A DNA stretch of 28,986 nt from Io17-Chloro-G2 sp034428715 (GTDB lineage: Bacteria > Chloroflexota > Dehalococcoidia > Lucifugimonadales > UBA3495), in the NCBI GenBank assembly GCA_034428715.1, contig DAOUHE010000245.1, forward strand, positions 1-28,986, given 5' to 3'. Of the stretch, positions 15,096-23,671 are shown piece by piece. Made by a program: the position numbers and the translations under genes. Every line of letters starts with the position of its first letter. Within the stretch, counting starts at the first letter, position 1. The notes beneath the pieces are model-generated. The model did no database searches, was not told where the DNA came from, and saw only the letters and a program-made list of their open reading frames with translations.

Positions 15096-16820
15096 ATGAA
15101 AACCAGGCAAATGACGGCCAACGCGTCCCATCTGATAGTTGAGCAACTCGCGGCATCAGGGGTTAAATACGTCTTCAACAACTCGGGTTCGCGGGAAGCC
15201 CTGTTCTTCAACGAACTCCATTCGCGCCCTGATATCCATGGCATCCTGGGACTCCACGAAGGCGCGGTTACCGCCATGGCCGGCGGATACACCCAGGCCA
15301 ACCTCCAACCGGGGGTGATGGTGGTTCACCTGGGCGCTGGACTCGCCCAATGCATGGGGCAACTGATAAACGTTTGGACGGGCAGCTTGCCGGTAGTCGT
15401 CATAACATTCGCCGGCGACACCGGCAGTTTTGCCGATAGGATAAGCCTCGACCTGAGCCATAACGCAGGCCCAACCGCCATCAGCGCCCCGATGACCAAG
15501 GCCAGCTGGGCAGTCATCGAGCCCGAGGGACTGCCGGCGGCCATTGAGCGCGCCCTTCGGGTGGCCATGACTCCGCCCGTTGGCCCGGTCCACCTCGCCA
15601 TTTATGATAGGATGCTTGGCCCCGACCAGGTCACCGCGAACATAATAGAAGGCGACCTGCCGGAGGTCCGCACCGGCTATCCGTCCGATGGCGACGTAGA
15701 GCAAATCGCCCAAGCCCTCCGCGATGCCAAACGCCCGCTTCTGTACGCGGGCGACGGTGTCTGGAAAAGCGGCGCCAGCGCCGAGGTCACAGCCCTCGCC
15801 GAACGTTTCGGCCTTCCGGTCGTGGGCGAGTTGCGCGGGGTCTCCATCAAGCACCCGCTCCATTGCGGCGGCCGCCGCCTGGAGCAGGCGGATGATATCG
15901 ACCCCGACCTCATCCTCTGTTTTGGCGTGCGGCACAACGGCGCCGGCACCGCCGACGACTATTCCGCCTTCTTCAACGCCGAGCGCATAATCGCCGTAGG
16001 GTCAGACGTTGAAAATCTTGAAAATATCCCCGGGCTGGATCTCGCCGTCCTGGCCGACGAAAAGCGCACGGCACAGCGGCTGGTCGAGCTGGCCGGCCCC
16101 CCCTTGGACGAGCTCGCTGACCGCCGCGCGTGGGCAAGGGAAGAAGCCGCCTCGCTCCGCGCCCAACGGCGGGACGCCGCTCGATCGGTTGGCCAACAGC
16201 CGGGTAAAGTGCGACCGTACGTCCTGGCCGACGCGCTCGATCAGGCCCTTGAAAGGCTCGGTGGCGGCTTGGTGACCATCGAGCAATTCGCCGTGGCCCA
16301 AGACATCCTTGAGAACACCGGAAATGCCGGCAACAACGATTACATCCGGCCCGCCGGAGGCTCGGAAGGCTACGGAATGGGCGCCGCCATCGGGGCGAAA
16401 CTTGGCGCTCCCGATAAACCGGTCGTGGGTCTCGTGGGCGACGGGTCCCTTTACTACTCGGACTCCGCCCTCTGGACGGCGGCCAGCCACAGCATCCCCG
16501 TGCTCTACGTGATCTCCAACAACGGGGCCTATGGCATTGTGGCAGGGGCCTTTGGCGGCGCGGAGGCCAACATGAAACAAACCGGCGAATACCGGGGCGT
16601 GGTCCTAGATAACATAAACCCGGTCAAACTCGCGGAAGGCTTCGGCGTCGAGGGCATGGACGCCACCGACGAATCAAAAATCGCCGAGGCCATCGAGCAC
16701 GGTCTAAAAACAGTGGAAGAGGAGAAGCGTCCCTTCTTATTAAATGTCCATCTCCCCATCGGCCTGCCCGCCGGCGGCCGCCCGGGAGCGCCCTATAGCC
16801 TTACAAAAGATATGAGTTAA
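15096..16820 (+). CDS. thiamine diphosphate-dependent enzyme (acetolactate synthase/benzoylformate decarboxylase-like)
   Basis: This 574-residue protein has the three-domain layout of the ThDP-dependent pyruvate decarboxylase/acetolactate synthase superfamily. The N-terminal pyrimidine-binding domain has the catalytic glutamate in GLHEGAVTAMAGGY (E55). The middle TPP-M domain is at about residues 200-330. The C-terminal pyrophosphate-binding domain carries the GDGS...NN motif (D449 to N475-N476), with the expected spacing. GGAGGGG lies just upstream of the ATG. Members decarboxylate 2-oxo acids or transfer the resulting acyl carbanion. No small regulatory subunit gene (ilvN) is nearby, so a biosynthetic acetolactate synthase is less likely than a catabolic decarboxylase or lyase, but the substrate cannot be read from sequence alone. 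Confidence 0.92.
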   Translation: MKTRQMTANASHLIVEQLAASGVKYVFNNSGSREALFFNELHSRPDIHGILGLHEGAVTAMAGGYTQANLQPGVMVVHLGAGLAQCMGQLINVWTGSLPVVVITFAGDTGSFADRISLDLSHNAGPTAISAPMTKASWAVIEPEGLPAAIERALRVAMTPPVGPVHLAIYDRMLGPDQVTANIIEGDLPEVRTGYPSDGDVEQIAQALRDAKRPLLYAGDGVWKSGASAEVTALAERFGLPVVGELRGVSIKHPLHCGGRRLEQADDIDPDLILCFGVRHNGAGTADDYSAFFNAERIIAVGSDVENLENIPGLDLAVLADEKRTAQRLVELAGPPLDELADRRAWAREEAASLRAQRRDAARSVGQQPGKVRPYVLADALDQALERLGGGLVTIEQFAVAQDILENTGNAGNNDYIRPAGGSEGYGMGAAIGAKLGAPDKPVVGLVGDGSLYYSDSALWTAASHSIPVLYVISNNGAYGIVAGAFGGAEANMKQTGEYRGVVLDNINPVKLAEGFGVEGMDATDESKIAEAIEHGLKTVEEEKRPFLLNVHLPIGLPAGGRPGAPYSLTKDMS

Positions 16821-16857
16821 GAAACTATCTCAAAACCGAGCATCCGAGATGGGCCAT

Positions 16858-16983
16858 CCTTCGACAGGTCCGACTTCGTCGCGACTCGCGACCTCCGGTC
16901 GGAGCTCAGGACGAACGGCTGCAGGAACCTCCTCCGTTCGTGGTGAGCCCTTCGACGTTGCTCAGGACAGGCTTGTCGAACCA
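16858..16983. repeat. intergenic hairpin-forming repeat, copy 1
   Basis: The 341-base gap between the ThDP gene and the next gene contains a nested palindromic element. Outer arms are TTCGACA (16860-16866) and TGTCGAA (16974-16980). Inner arms are ACGAACGG (16911-16918) and CCGTTCGT (16934-16941). GCTCAGGAC occurs twice, at 16904-16912 and 16960-16968. The core TCAGGACAGGCT (16962-16973) is present as its reverse complement at 22524-22535. This looks like a dispersed REP-like intergenic element. The rest of the gap (to 17161) shows no gene. Confidence 0.6.
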
Positions 16984-17161
16984 TCTTTTGAGAGAGCTAA
17001 TATATACCTGGGACCATCCCAATGTTCCCATCGTGATGGTGTAAAGCCAGAGATATACCGGACCAGAATCCGCTTTGGTTGACGAAGACCGGAGGCGCAC
17101 GTAGACTCCGTTGAGCAGATAGCACCTGAGTAACCCGGTGCGTTCACTATAGGGGGCGGAG

Positions 17162-17968
17162 ATGCCATTTGCCGAGCTGGGGGAAAAGCGAATCTGGTAC
17201 GAGATCAACGGCGAGGGCGATCCGCTGGTGCAGCTCCCCGGTGGCGCCTTGGGACTGCGAAACTTCTCCCGGGTCACACCGGTGCTGGCCCGCCACTTTA
17301 GGGTGGTGGACTTCGATGTGGTGGGCACGGGCAAGAGCACCCCAACGCCGCCGGGATATACGCTACAGGACTGGACCAACGACCTCCGCGACCTAATGGA
17401 CTTGCTGGAGATTCCCAGGGCCCACCTGCACGGCACATCCACGGGAGGCCTTACCTGCCTGCAGTTCGCTGCTCAGCATCCGGAGCGAGTGAATAAGATG
17501 GCGCTGGTTGGAGTCGTGGCCCGGTACGATACGGCCCTACGCCTCAACCGAAAGGTGGCCAAAGCCCTGGCCGCGAATGTTGGCATGGAGGCGGTCGCGG
17601 AACTGACGGCCCAGGCAGTGCTGACCCCGGAGTTTCTGGACAGCCCGGAAGCCGGCCCGCTGCTGGATCAGATGCGGTCCACCTTTGGAGGGATACCCCC
17701 CAGCGCATATATCGCAACCACGGAGGCCTGTGAGAATGTGGACCTGGGGCCGGACCTGCCTCGCGTCACCGCGCCAACCCTGGTGATCAATGGCGAGTTC
17801 TCCACCAACTCACCGGTGGACACGGGCCCCCAAGGCATTGGAGGCCGCGGCATCGCAGACGGGGTCAGCAATGGGCGGTTGGTGGTGATAAAAGGAGCTA
17901 GGCACCTGGTGATGATGGAGCGGTTCCAGGAGGTCTGCGACCTCATCATCGATTTTCTCAATGAGTAG
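17162..17968 (+). CDS. alpha/beta hydrolase
   Basis: This is a 268-residue alpha/beta hydrolase of the 3-oxoadipate enol-lactonase/epoxide hydrolase-like type. The nucleophile elbow is HGTSTGG with S93, an oxyanion-hole segment lies in QLPGGALGLRNFS, and the catalytic histidine is H248 (GARHLVMME). The usual acidic position after the sixth strand reads NGEFSTNSPVD, so E212 or D220 must act as the acid; the canonical Asp is not at its usual place. The ATG at 17162 follows AGGGGGCGG. It lies on the same strand as the ThDP enzyme and the following luciferase-like monooxygenase, though with gaps of 341 and 140 bases. The substrate is unknown; an ester or lactone is plausible from the family. Confidence 0.9.
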   Translation: MPFAELGEKRIWYEINGEGDPLVQLPGGALGLRNFSRVTPVLARHFRVVDFDVVGTGKSTPTPPGYTLQDWTNDLRDLMDLLEIPRAHLHGTSTGGLTCLQFAAQHPERVNKMALVGVVARYDTALRLNRKVAKALAANVGMEAVAELTAQAVLTPEFLDSPEAGPLLDQMRSTFGGIPPSAYIATTEACENVDLGPDLPRVTAPTLVINGEFSTNSPVDTGPQGIGGRGIADGVSNGRLVVIKGARHLVMMERFQEVCDLIIDFLNE

Positions 17969-18108
17969 TAAACTGCTGGGCCAAACCCTCACGCCACCGG
18001 ATCACCCTTGGCCCTGAGTTTAAAGCCGGAAAGCTGGAGATTGGGCTAATATCCGCATCTGATTTCGTCCGAGGCAACCACAATAGCCGGGACACATAGG
18101 AGGCAAAT

Positions 18109-19266
18109 ATGGCCGAAAAGGTAGAGGTCTTCTTTCACTCCCAGCAGCCCTACGTTCACGTAAGGGAAGAGGACATAGCCACCTACGATTCGGGGCGTCT
18201 CGGCTTTCCCAATACCCATTTCGACCCCGAGAAAGCCCATGTACTGTACAACCAGTACCATGAGGAGTACGCCCTGGCGGATGAGGCCGGCGTTGACGGG
18301 ATCATGACCAACGAGCATCACGCTGCCTATTGGAATATGAAACCGTCAGCCAATATCGACGCCGCGGTCATCAGCCGGATCACCAACAGGGTCAGGATCG
18401 CTATCCTGGGGAATATCATTCCCATCAACAACCCGGTGAGGATGGCCGAAGAGTTGGCCATGTTGGATTGCTATTCCGGTGGGAGGTTGATCTCTGGGTT
18501 TGTGCGGGGAGGCGCCGTCGAAACCCTTCAAGCCGGTTTGGACCCGACAGAGAACCGGGAGCGGTTTGAGGAGGCCCACGACCTGATCATGAAGTGCTGG
18601 ACCACACCCGGCCCATTCCGTTGGGAGGGTAAATATTACCATCATCGAATGGTGAACCCCTGGGTTTTGCCCATGCAGAAACCCCATCCTCCCATCTGGT
18701 TCCCCGGAGGGAGCAGCCCCGAAAGCGTGATATGGGCCGCCAGCCGCGGATACACCTACGTGAACCTGGGTGCGCTGATGGACCTGACCCTGGAGTTGAA
18801 ACAGATCTATATCGACACGGCCCATGAGGTCGGATTCAAGCCCGGCCCGGAGCATATTGGGTACCAACTCCGGGCTTTGGTGGCCGACACCGACGAAGAA
18901 GCCCAAGAGATCGGCCGCGGGTTTATGTGGAACGCCGCCTATCGCATGAGGGGACCCGCCGAGCACAACGACCCGCCTGGATACCAGTCTCGCGTGGCCC
19001 AGGCCTTGAGCCGCCGGCGGGCCGGGGGCCCCGAGCGGGCGATGGGCTATGAGCAACTACAGGAAGTTGGAGCCATCGTGGTGGGCAGCCCGGATACGGT
19101 GATAAAGAAATTGGCCAATACGGTCAAGCAGCTAAATCCAGGTTATCTCATCCTGATCGGCAGCGATGGGAACATACCCCATAAAAACGTCATGCGCTCC
19201 ATCGAACTGTTGGGCCGGGAGGTCGTACCGGCCTTGCACGAGATAGAGCTTCAGGCATATCAATAG
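18109..19266 (+). CDS. LLM class flavin-dependent oxidoreductase (luciferase-like), first of three
   Basis: This 385-residue protein belongs to the bacterial luciferase-like monooxygenase family (PF00296), which uses FMNH2 or F420 in a TIM barrel. Family motifs are VDGIMTNEHHAAYWNMKPS, RVRIAILGNIIPINNPVRMA (the conserved NPVR/AEE strand), LDCYSGGRLISGFVRGG and PMQKPHPPIWFPGGSSPESV. AGGAGG lies about 6 bases before the ATG. Such proteins oxidise alkanals, sulfonates, cyclic ketones or other small organics; the substrate here is not deducible. It ends three bases from the stop of a second luciferase-like gene on the opposite strand, so the two converge tail to tail. Confidence 0.93.
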   Translation: MAEKVEVFFHSQQPYVHVREEDIATYDSGRLGFPNTHFDPEKAHVLYNQYHEEYALADEAGVDGIMTNEHHAAYWNMKPSANIDAAVISRITNRVRIAILGNIIPINNPVRMAEELAMLDCYSGGRLISGFVRGGAVETLQAGLDPTENRERFEEAHDLIMKCWTTPGPFRWEGKYYHHRMVNPWVLPMQKPHPPIWFPGGSSPESVIWAASRGYTYVNLGALMDLTLELKQIYIDTAHEVGFKPGPEHIGYQLRALVADTDEEAQEIGRGFMWNAAYRMRGPAEHNDPPGYQSRVAQALSRRRAGGPERAMGYEQLQEVGAIVVGSPDTVIKKLANTVKQLNPGYLILIGSDGNIPHKNVMRSIELLGREVVPALHEIELQAYQ

Positions 19267-19269
19267 CAT

Positions 19270-20319
19270 TTACCGAAACTTGGGCATCACTTCCTTGGCG
19301 AACAATTCCATGGAACGCATCACCTTGGCATGTTCCATACTGCCGAAGGACATACTGGCCCCAAAGTACCCGATGTTGTGTTCTTTCTGTAATTTTCGAA
19401 TCCGGCGAACGCAATCTTCCGGCGTACCGAAATAGGTGGTAGTCTCCAACTCGGACTCATAGCTGGCCGGGTCCACCGGGCGGGTCCGGCGCCAGTGATC
19501 CAGGTCCACGTTGATCTCTTCGCCGTGGGTCAGGGTGCGGCGGTAACCGCCCAGGTCACGGACCCAGGTCAGTGACTCCCGGGGGTATTCCTTGGCCTCC
19601 TCCTCGTCCTCCGCCAGATACACGAAGCGGAAATAAGGCATTCGATCCAGATTAGCGGGTTTCCCGGCTGCGGCGCAGCGTTCCTCGTAAAGGCTGAATA
19701 GGCCAAGGTTATCCGCTTCTAGGGTCGAAAAGCTGGTGAGAATGGGCAGGTCCCTGGAAACTGCCACGTCGACACTGGCGGCCGTGCGGGATACCGCCAG
19801 GAAGACCGGTGGATGTGGCTTTTGCAACGGCGAAGGCGCCAGGGTCAGGTCGTTCACCTGGTAGAATTCGCCGTGGTAGGTAAACCGGGTGGTCGTCCAC
19901 AGGCCAAGAATGATATCCAGCACTTCCTGGAACCGCACGTCCCTGGTCCCAAAGTCGATGCCGAAGTTTCCGTATTCGTAATCCGCCGAGCCGCGCCCAA
20001 CACCGAACTCCAACCGTCCGTTGCTCAACACGTCCACCATGGCGCTCTCTTCAGCCAGCAAGATCGGGTTGTGAAAGGGCAGAACGCTAACGCCGGTGCC
20101 GATACGGATTTTTTTGGTCCGAGCGGCTATATAGCTAACGATGGGCATGAGAGAAGGGAATATCCCGTATCGGCTGGAATGATGTTCCGCGATCCAGACC
20201 GAATCGAAGCCCATCTCTTCAGCATACTGGATCTGTTCCAGTGCCTCGCCATATATACGGCTTTGGGCACCGGGGTCTTTCTCGGTCCAGGACGCCAGTA
20301 TAAACAAGGCAAACTTCAT
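19270..20319 (-). CDS. LLM class flavin-dependent oxidoreductase (luciferase-like), second of three
   Basis: This 349-residue protein is of the bacterial luciferase-like family. The N-terminal strand MKFALFILASW, the FDSVWIAEHHSSRYG motif, KIRIGTGVSVLPFHNPILLA, LSNGRLEFGVGRGS and LQKPHPPVFLAVSRT are all typical of alkanal-monooxygenase-like members. GGAGG lies 11 bases before the ATG on the minus strand. It differs clearly from the convergent gene at 18109, so the two are paralogues rather than a recent duplication. A cytosolic flavin-dependent oxygenation of a small organic molecule is the family expectation. A flavin reductase partner is not found in the window. Confidence 0.93.
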   Translation of the reverse strand: MKFALFILASWTEKDPGAQSRIYGEALEQIQYAEEMGFDSVWIAEHHSSRYGIFPSLMPIVSYIAARTKKIRIGTGVSVLPFHNPILLAEESAMVDVLSNGRLEFGVGRGSADYEYGNFGIDFGTRDVRFQEVLDIILGLWTTTRFTYHGEFYQVNDLTLAPSPLQKPHPPVFLAVSRTAASVDVAVSRDLPILTSFSTLEADNLGLFSLYEERCAAAGKPANLDRMPYFRFVYLAEDEEEAKEYPRESLTWVRDLGGYRRTLTHGEEINVDLDHWRRTRPVDPASYESELETTTYFGTPEDCVRRIRKLQKEHNIGYFGASMSFGSMEHAKVMRSMELFAKEVMPKFR

Positions 20320-20368
20320 CTGGGTTTTAATCCTCCTTTAATAACTGTGTTTTGGCCCCCAGGCGGTC

Positions 20369-22174
20369 TTAGGCGACGTCAACTGGGACTGCCAAGGAAG
20401 CCAGAGCGCCCGGCCGTGTCCATTTCCGGACCTCGGCCGGCGAATGGAAAGGCGCCAAGCATTGCCTGCCCACACAGAGATAGGCCGCGGGCGTCCCATC
20501 AGCAGGAAACCCGAAGCTCCCTACTAGGTCAGCCTCCATCCTTGGGTACAGTACCTGTACAACCCATCCTGGCGTTCTGGCCCTTAAAGCCGCTTTAACC
20601 AAACTCTTGGTGGTTCTATGGACACTTTCCCCAACCACCACTAGGCGCACTGGCCCGGAATCCATTGTGTTCCAAGCCCTGGCCCAGGCTGAAGCCGCGG
20701 GGAGGAAAAGCCGTTCCTCATCCTCCTCCATCCTTCGAGCGCCCGGCGGTCCCAGGTAGCTCCGGCCCGGCACGGCTCCACTGAAAGCATCCAAAATGGC
20801 CCTGGCCGCAACCAGATACCGCTCCTCTTCAGTAATGGTAGCCCGGGCGATCAATGCCTCAGCCAGAAGTGCGTTTTCCAGCACCGGCATTATTCCTGGC
20901 ATCGGTGTCTCGGTCCGGGTTACGTCATAGAAGCCGCCGCCTGAAGCGCCGTCCGATGCGTTGAAAAGGCGCCCGATAGCCTCAAACACCGCATCGGCCC
21001 GCTGTAGATGGGTCCCGTCTCCGGTGGCCTGATAAAGATCGAGGTAGGCGCCCATGGCATGTACGTGGTCGGCTAGGAAGCGCGTTTGTCCCTTGGTTTC
21101 TCTCACGATATGGGTCAGGCCCAGGCTTGTGTCTTGGAAATCAGCCCACAGCATTTCCAGCACCTGGGCCGCCTGCTTCAGGTAATCCGGCGCTCCAAGG
21201 ACCCCAAAAGCGTGGACCAGGGTGCCGGCGGCCAGGGCATTCCAGCCGGTGTACAGGGTGGCATCGATGGGAGGTTTGGCCGCGGAATCCCTGTTGGTCC
21301 ACGGCAGCCGATAGTAATCTTCGCCGGCGTCCTGGCTGGCCCAGAACAAGCCGGTGACCGGGTCACGGAGAGTGGTCAGGAGGTAGTTGAGAGCGCCCAG
21401 CGCGGCATTTTTGTAAGCCGGATTGCCGGTGATCTGGAAAGCAGTCAGGAAAGACGAAATAGATCGCGCGTTGGTGACCAGCATCTTTTCGTAATGGGGG
21501 ACCTTCCAGTCACGGGACACCGAGTACCGGAAGAAACCACCGTCTTTGTGGTCGAAGAGACCGTCCAATACGCCGTCGAGGGTCCGGCAGGCCATGTCTC
21601 GCAGACGTTTCTCTCCGTTCCGGCGATAGAGGGACAGCAGCAGATCGATGCCTTCCCAGGGCGGCTGCTTGGGCTCGTCGCCAAAGCCTCCGAATAATGG
21701 GTCGTAGAGATCTTCGACTCTTTGAATCACCAATCCGGCGGCCGCGCCCTCTCGGACTTGCGGCGGCCCATCATGCGCTGAAACGTTCGGCGGGGCAACG
21801 GAGGGGCCATTCTGGTACGAAGAACTGACCCGTTCCAGAAGCCGGACCATGTCATCGGGGGGGACGTAAACCCTCCCTTCTATGACTGCCCCGCCGCTGT
21901 CGAGAATGGCCAGCGATGGAAATCCGCCCTGGTTGTACCTGGCGGACAGGTCTGGCCTTTGGTCCACATCCACTCGAACAGGGATAAATTTTTTGTTGAT
22001 CAGTCCGATGACCGTGGGGTCCGAGTAGGAGGTCTGGTCCATGACGTGGCACCAGTGGCACCAGGTGGCGGTGAGAGCAAGGAGCACCGGTTTGCCTTCT
22101 GCGCGAGAGGCAAGCAGCGTTTGGTCACTCCAGTCTCGCCAGGCTACGGGACTTATCGCCGGTTCGTTGGTCAT
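20369..22174 (-). CDS. YyaL/SPATA20-type thioredoxin-fold (DUF255) protein
   Basis: This is a thioredoxin-domain protein of the YyaL/SPATA20 family. An N-terminal DUF255 thioredoxin-like domain has the CHWC motif at C39-C42 (TATWCHWCHVMD), followed by VDVDQRPDL and QGGFPSLAILD. A long (alpha/alpha)6-barrel region resembling N-acylglucosamine 2-epimerase follows (for example DGGFFRYSVSRDWKVPHYEK and GLFWASQDAGEDYYRLP). I chose the ATG at 22174 because AGGAG precedes it; a longer frame to 22237 lacks a ribosome site. The result is 601 residues, shorter than the roughly 650-700 usual for the family. The biochemical role of this family is not established. The CxxC motif suggests redox activity. 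Confidence 0.92.
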   Translation of the reverse strand: MTNEPAISPVAWRDWSDQTLLASRAEGKPVLLALTATWCHWCHVMDQTSYSDPTVIGLINKKFIPVRVDVDQRPDLSARYNQGGFPSLAILDSGGAVIEGRVYVPPDDMVRLLERVSSSYQNGPSVAPPNVSAHDGPPQVREGAAAGLVIQRVEDLYDPLFGGFGDEPKQPPWEGIDLLLSLYRRNGEKRLRDMACRTLDGVLDGLFDHKDGGFFRYSVSRDWKVPHYEKMLVTNARSISSFLTAFQITGNPAYKNAALGALNYLLTTLRDPVTGLFWASQDAGEDYYRLPWTNRDSAAKPPIDATLYTGWNALAAGTLVHAFGVLGAPDYLKQAAQVLEMLWADFQDTSLGLTHIVRETKGQTRFLADHVHAMGAYLDLYQATGDGTHLQRADAVFEAIGRLFNASDGASGGGFYDVTRTETPMPGIMPVLENALLAEALIARATITEEERYLVAARAILDAFSGAVPGRSYLGPPGARRMEEDEERLFLPAASAWARAWNTMDSGPVRLVVVGESVHRTTKSLVKAALRARTPGWVVQVLYPRMEADLVGSFGFPADGTPAAYLCVGRQCLAPFHSPAEVRKWTRPGALASLAVPVDVA

Positions 22175-22854
22175 GGGGTCTCCTGGGGAGTTGTCCTCAG
22201 CAAGGCGAATCCTCGATCCACTGGCATCGTGAGCCACGTCCCAGGTCCTTCACTGCTCCCTACTCTGGTATGGAAAGCACGGACGAAATTTTACTGGACT
22301 CCCGCCACAACTTGTTCCAGGAGTCTCCGGCGTCATCAGAATAGAATCGCCGTTCGGTACGGCCCAGTGTACAGTGGCATCGCTCGGGCTTCAACGATAC
22401 CGCCGAGACGGCATCCTCCGCGGGGCCTTAGATCGTTTTCCTAAACTTAAGCCAAAGCGGGATCTACACGGACAGCCCCACCAACCCAGGGTCTTTCGAA
22501 TGTCACCCTGAACCCTTCGCCGGAGCCTGTCCTGATCCGCCGACGGCGGACGAAGGGTTCAGGATAAACTCCGTGAAGGGTCTGGGGAAGGGAGAGGTTA
22601 ACGCCCCGCCCCAGATGCTTCGCCGCTGCTGCTGGCTCAGAGTTTGTGAAGAAATACCCTGTAATGGCCTGATTGAGACTGGTTTTACAGCTGTATTGAG
22701 ACTGACAATCGGGGATTTCGCTAAAAAGTCACAAACTCTCAGCATGACATATTCGGATCAATGACAACTGGAGGGCGGGGAGGCCACGCCATCGTCCTCT
22801 AACAAACGAAAGCCCCTGCGCTCCAACCCCGGCGGGTTTCACTGTGGCTTTGGT
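22175..22854. other. 680-base intergenic stretch
   Basis: This gap between two minus-strand genes holds no gene I can support. It contains the hairpin repeat at 22507-22563. A 24-codon plus-strand peptide beginning at 22271 (ESTDEILLDSRHNLFQES) looks protein-like but ends at once in a stop. A plus frame at 22573-22764 has no ribosome site or family resemblance. The base composition is less even than in the coding regions, which fits a decayed or mobile-element-derived spacer. Confidence 0.5.
22507..22563. repeat. intergenic hairpin-forming repeat, copy 2
   Basis: A perfect 13-base inverted repeat, CCTGAACCCTTCG (22507-22519) and CGAAGGGTTCAGG (22551-22563), encloses a second perfect hairpin, TCCGCC (22536-22541), loop GAC, GGCGGA (22545-22550). 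The segment AGCCTGTCCTGA (22524-22535) between them is the reverse complement of part of the element at 16858-16983, so both belong to one dispersed family. It could form a stable cruciform or RNA hairpin. It is followed by no T-run, so a terminator is unlikely. Confidence 0.65.
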
Positions 22855-23439
22855 TTAGTAGGGAATAAGCCAGGACTCCGAGAAAGCCAGCGCGCAGGTG
22901 CTGTGGGCCCTGCCATCCCTCTCCCGCGGGAAGGGACGCCCCTGGGCAAAGCTGCCGTTGACGCTGAGACGGGCCCCGCTGGCCGGGATCAGAACCGTAG
23001 ACACGCCGTGGGGCCGCTCGGGGTTGCCTCCAGGGAAGCTGTGACTCAGGAACGGCTCGCCCAGGTCGTACCACGTTAGGGAAATCTCCTCGTCTCTGGA
23101 GGTGATCGACTCCGTCCAGAAAGACCTAAGGTCTCCAGAACTGCGGAAGCTCGCCTCTCGCGCCGGGATATCCAAGTTGCCGAAGGTGGCGTTGATCCGA
23201 CCCTGTATCTCCCCTTGAAGCCAGCGGGTCATCTGCACGTTGTCGGTGTAGACCCTGGGGAGGTCGTCGGTCAGCTCGCTCCGCAAAAAGAGCACGTGCC
23301 CGGGCCCGCCCGGGGAGAACAGAATGCGCCAGAAGCTGGCATCCGAGGTGGTTGCGCCACCGTCGGTCTCGCTAAGCCGGATATAGGGGTTCTCGCCGGT
23401 GAGGAGAACGCGGTTGGGGTCGACGGGGCTAGTGGTCAT
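22855..23439 (-). CDS. conserved-looking protein of unknown function
   Basis: I do not recognise this 194-residue protein. The start is solid: the ATG at 23439 follows GGAGGAACTAT on the minus strand. The sequence is rich in aromatic, glycine and proline residues and looks beta-stranded. Examples are DASFWRILFSPGGPGHVLFL, ISLTWYDLGEPFLSHSFPGG, RPHGVSTVLIPASGARLSVN and the C-terminal LAFSESWLIPY. There is no signal peptide, membrane segment or obvious metal motif. A jelly-roll or lipocalin-like small-molecule-binding fold is possible but only a guess. It lies in the same direction as the luciferase-like gene 230 bases upstream, among enzymes of small-molecule catabolism. Confidence 0.7.
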   Translation of the reverse strand: MTTSPVDPNRVLLTGENPYIRLSETDGGATTSDASFWRILFSPGGPGHVLFLRSELTDDLPRVYTDNVQMTRWLQGEIQGRINATFGNLDIPAREASFRSSGDLRSFWTESITSRDEEISLTWYDLGEPFLSHSFPGGNPERPHGVSTVLIPASGARLSVNGSFAQGRPFPRERDGRAHSTCALAFSESWLIPY

Positions 23440-23671
23440 ATAGTTCCTCCTTGAGCTAGACTTCGAGCAAATTTACCCTGAGTAATAAACCCGGAGTACG
23501 GCGCCGGCCGGATAGTGTAACGGATCATCCCTGGCATAGGCCGAAGGAGCCGTTCAAGTGCGGGAGCCAGCTTACCCGGCGCTACTTCCGGCGACACATT
23601 GCGCCATCGCCAGGCCGAGACTCTACCATTGTTCCTTGCTCCGGCCAATAAACCAGCCGGGGGAATCCGGT

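Noticed and set aside
23436..23648. 70-codon minus-strand frame between two genes
   Set aside because: It has no ribosome site, overlaps the good start region of the 22855-23439 gene, and encodes a basic peptide without recognisable features.
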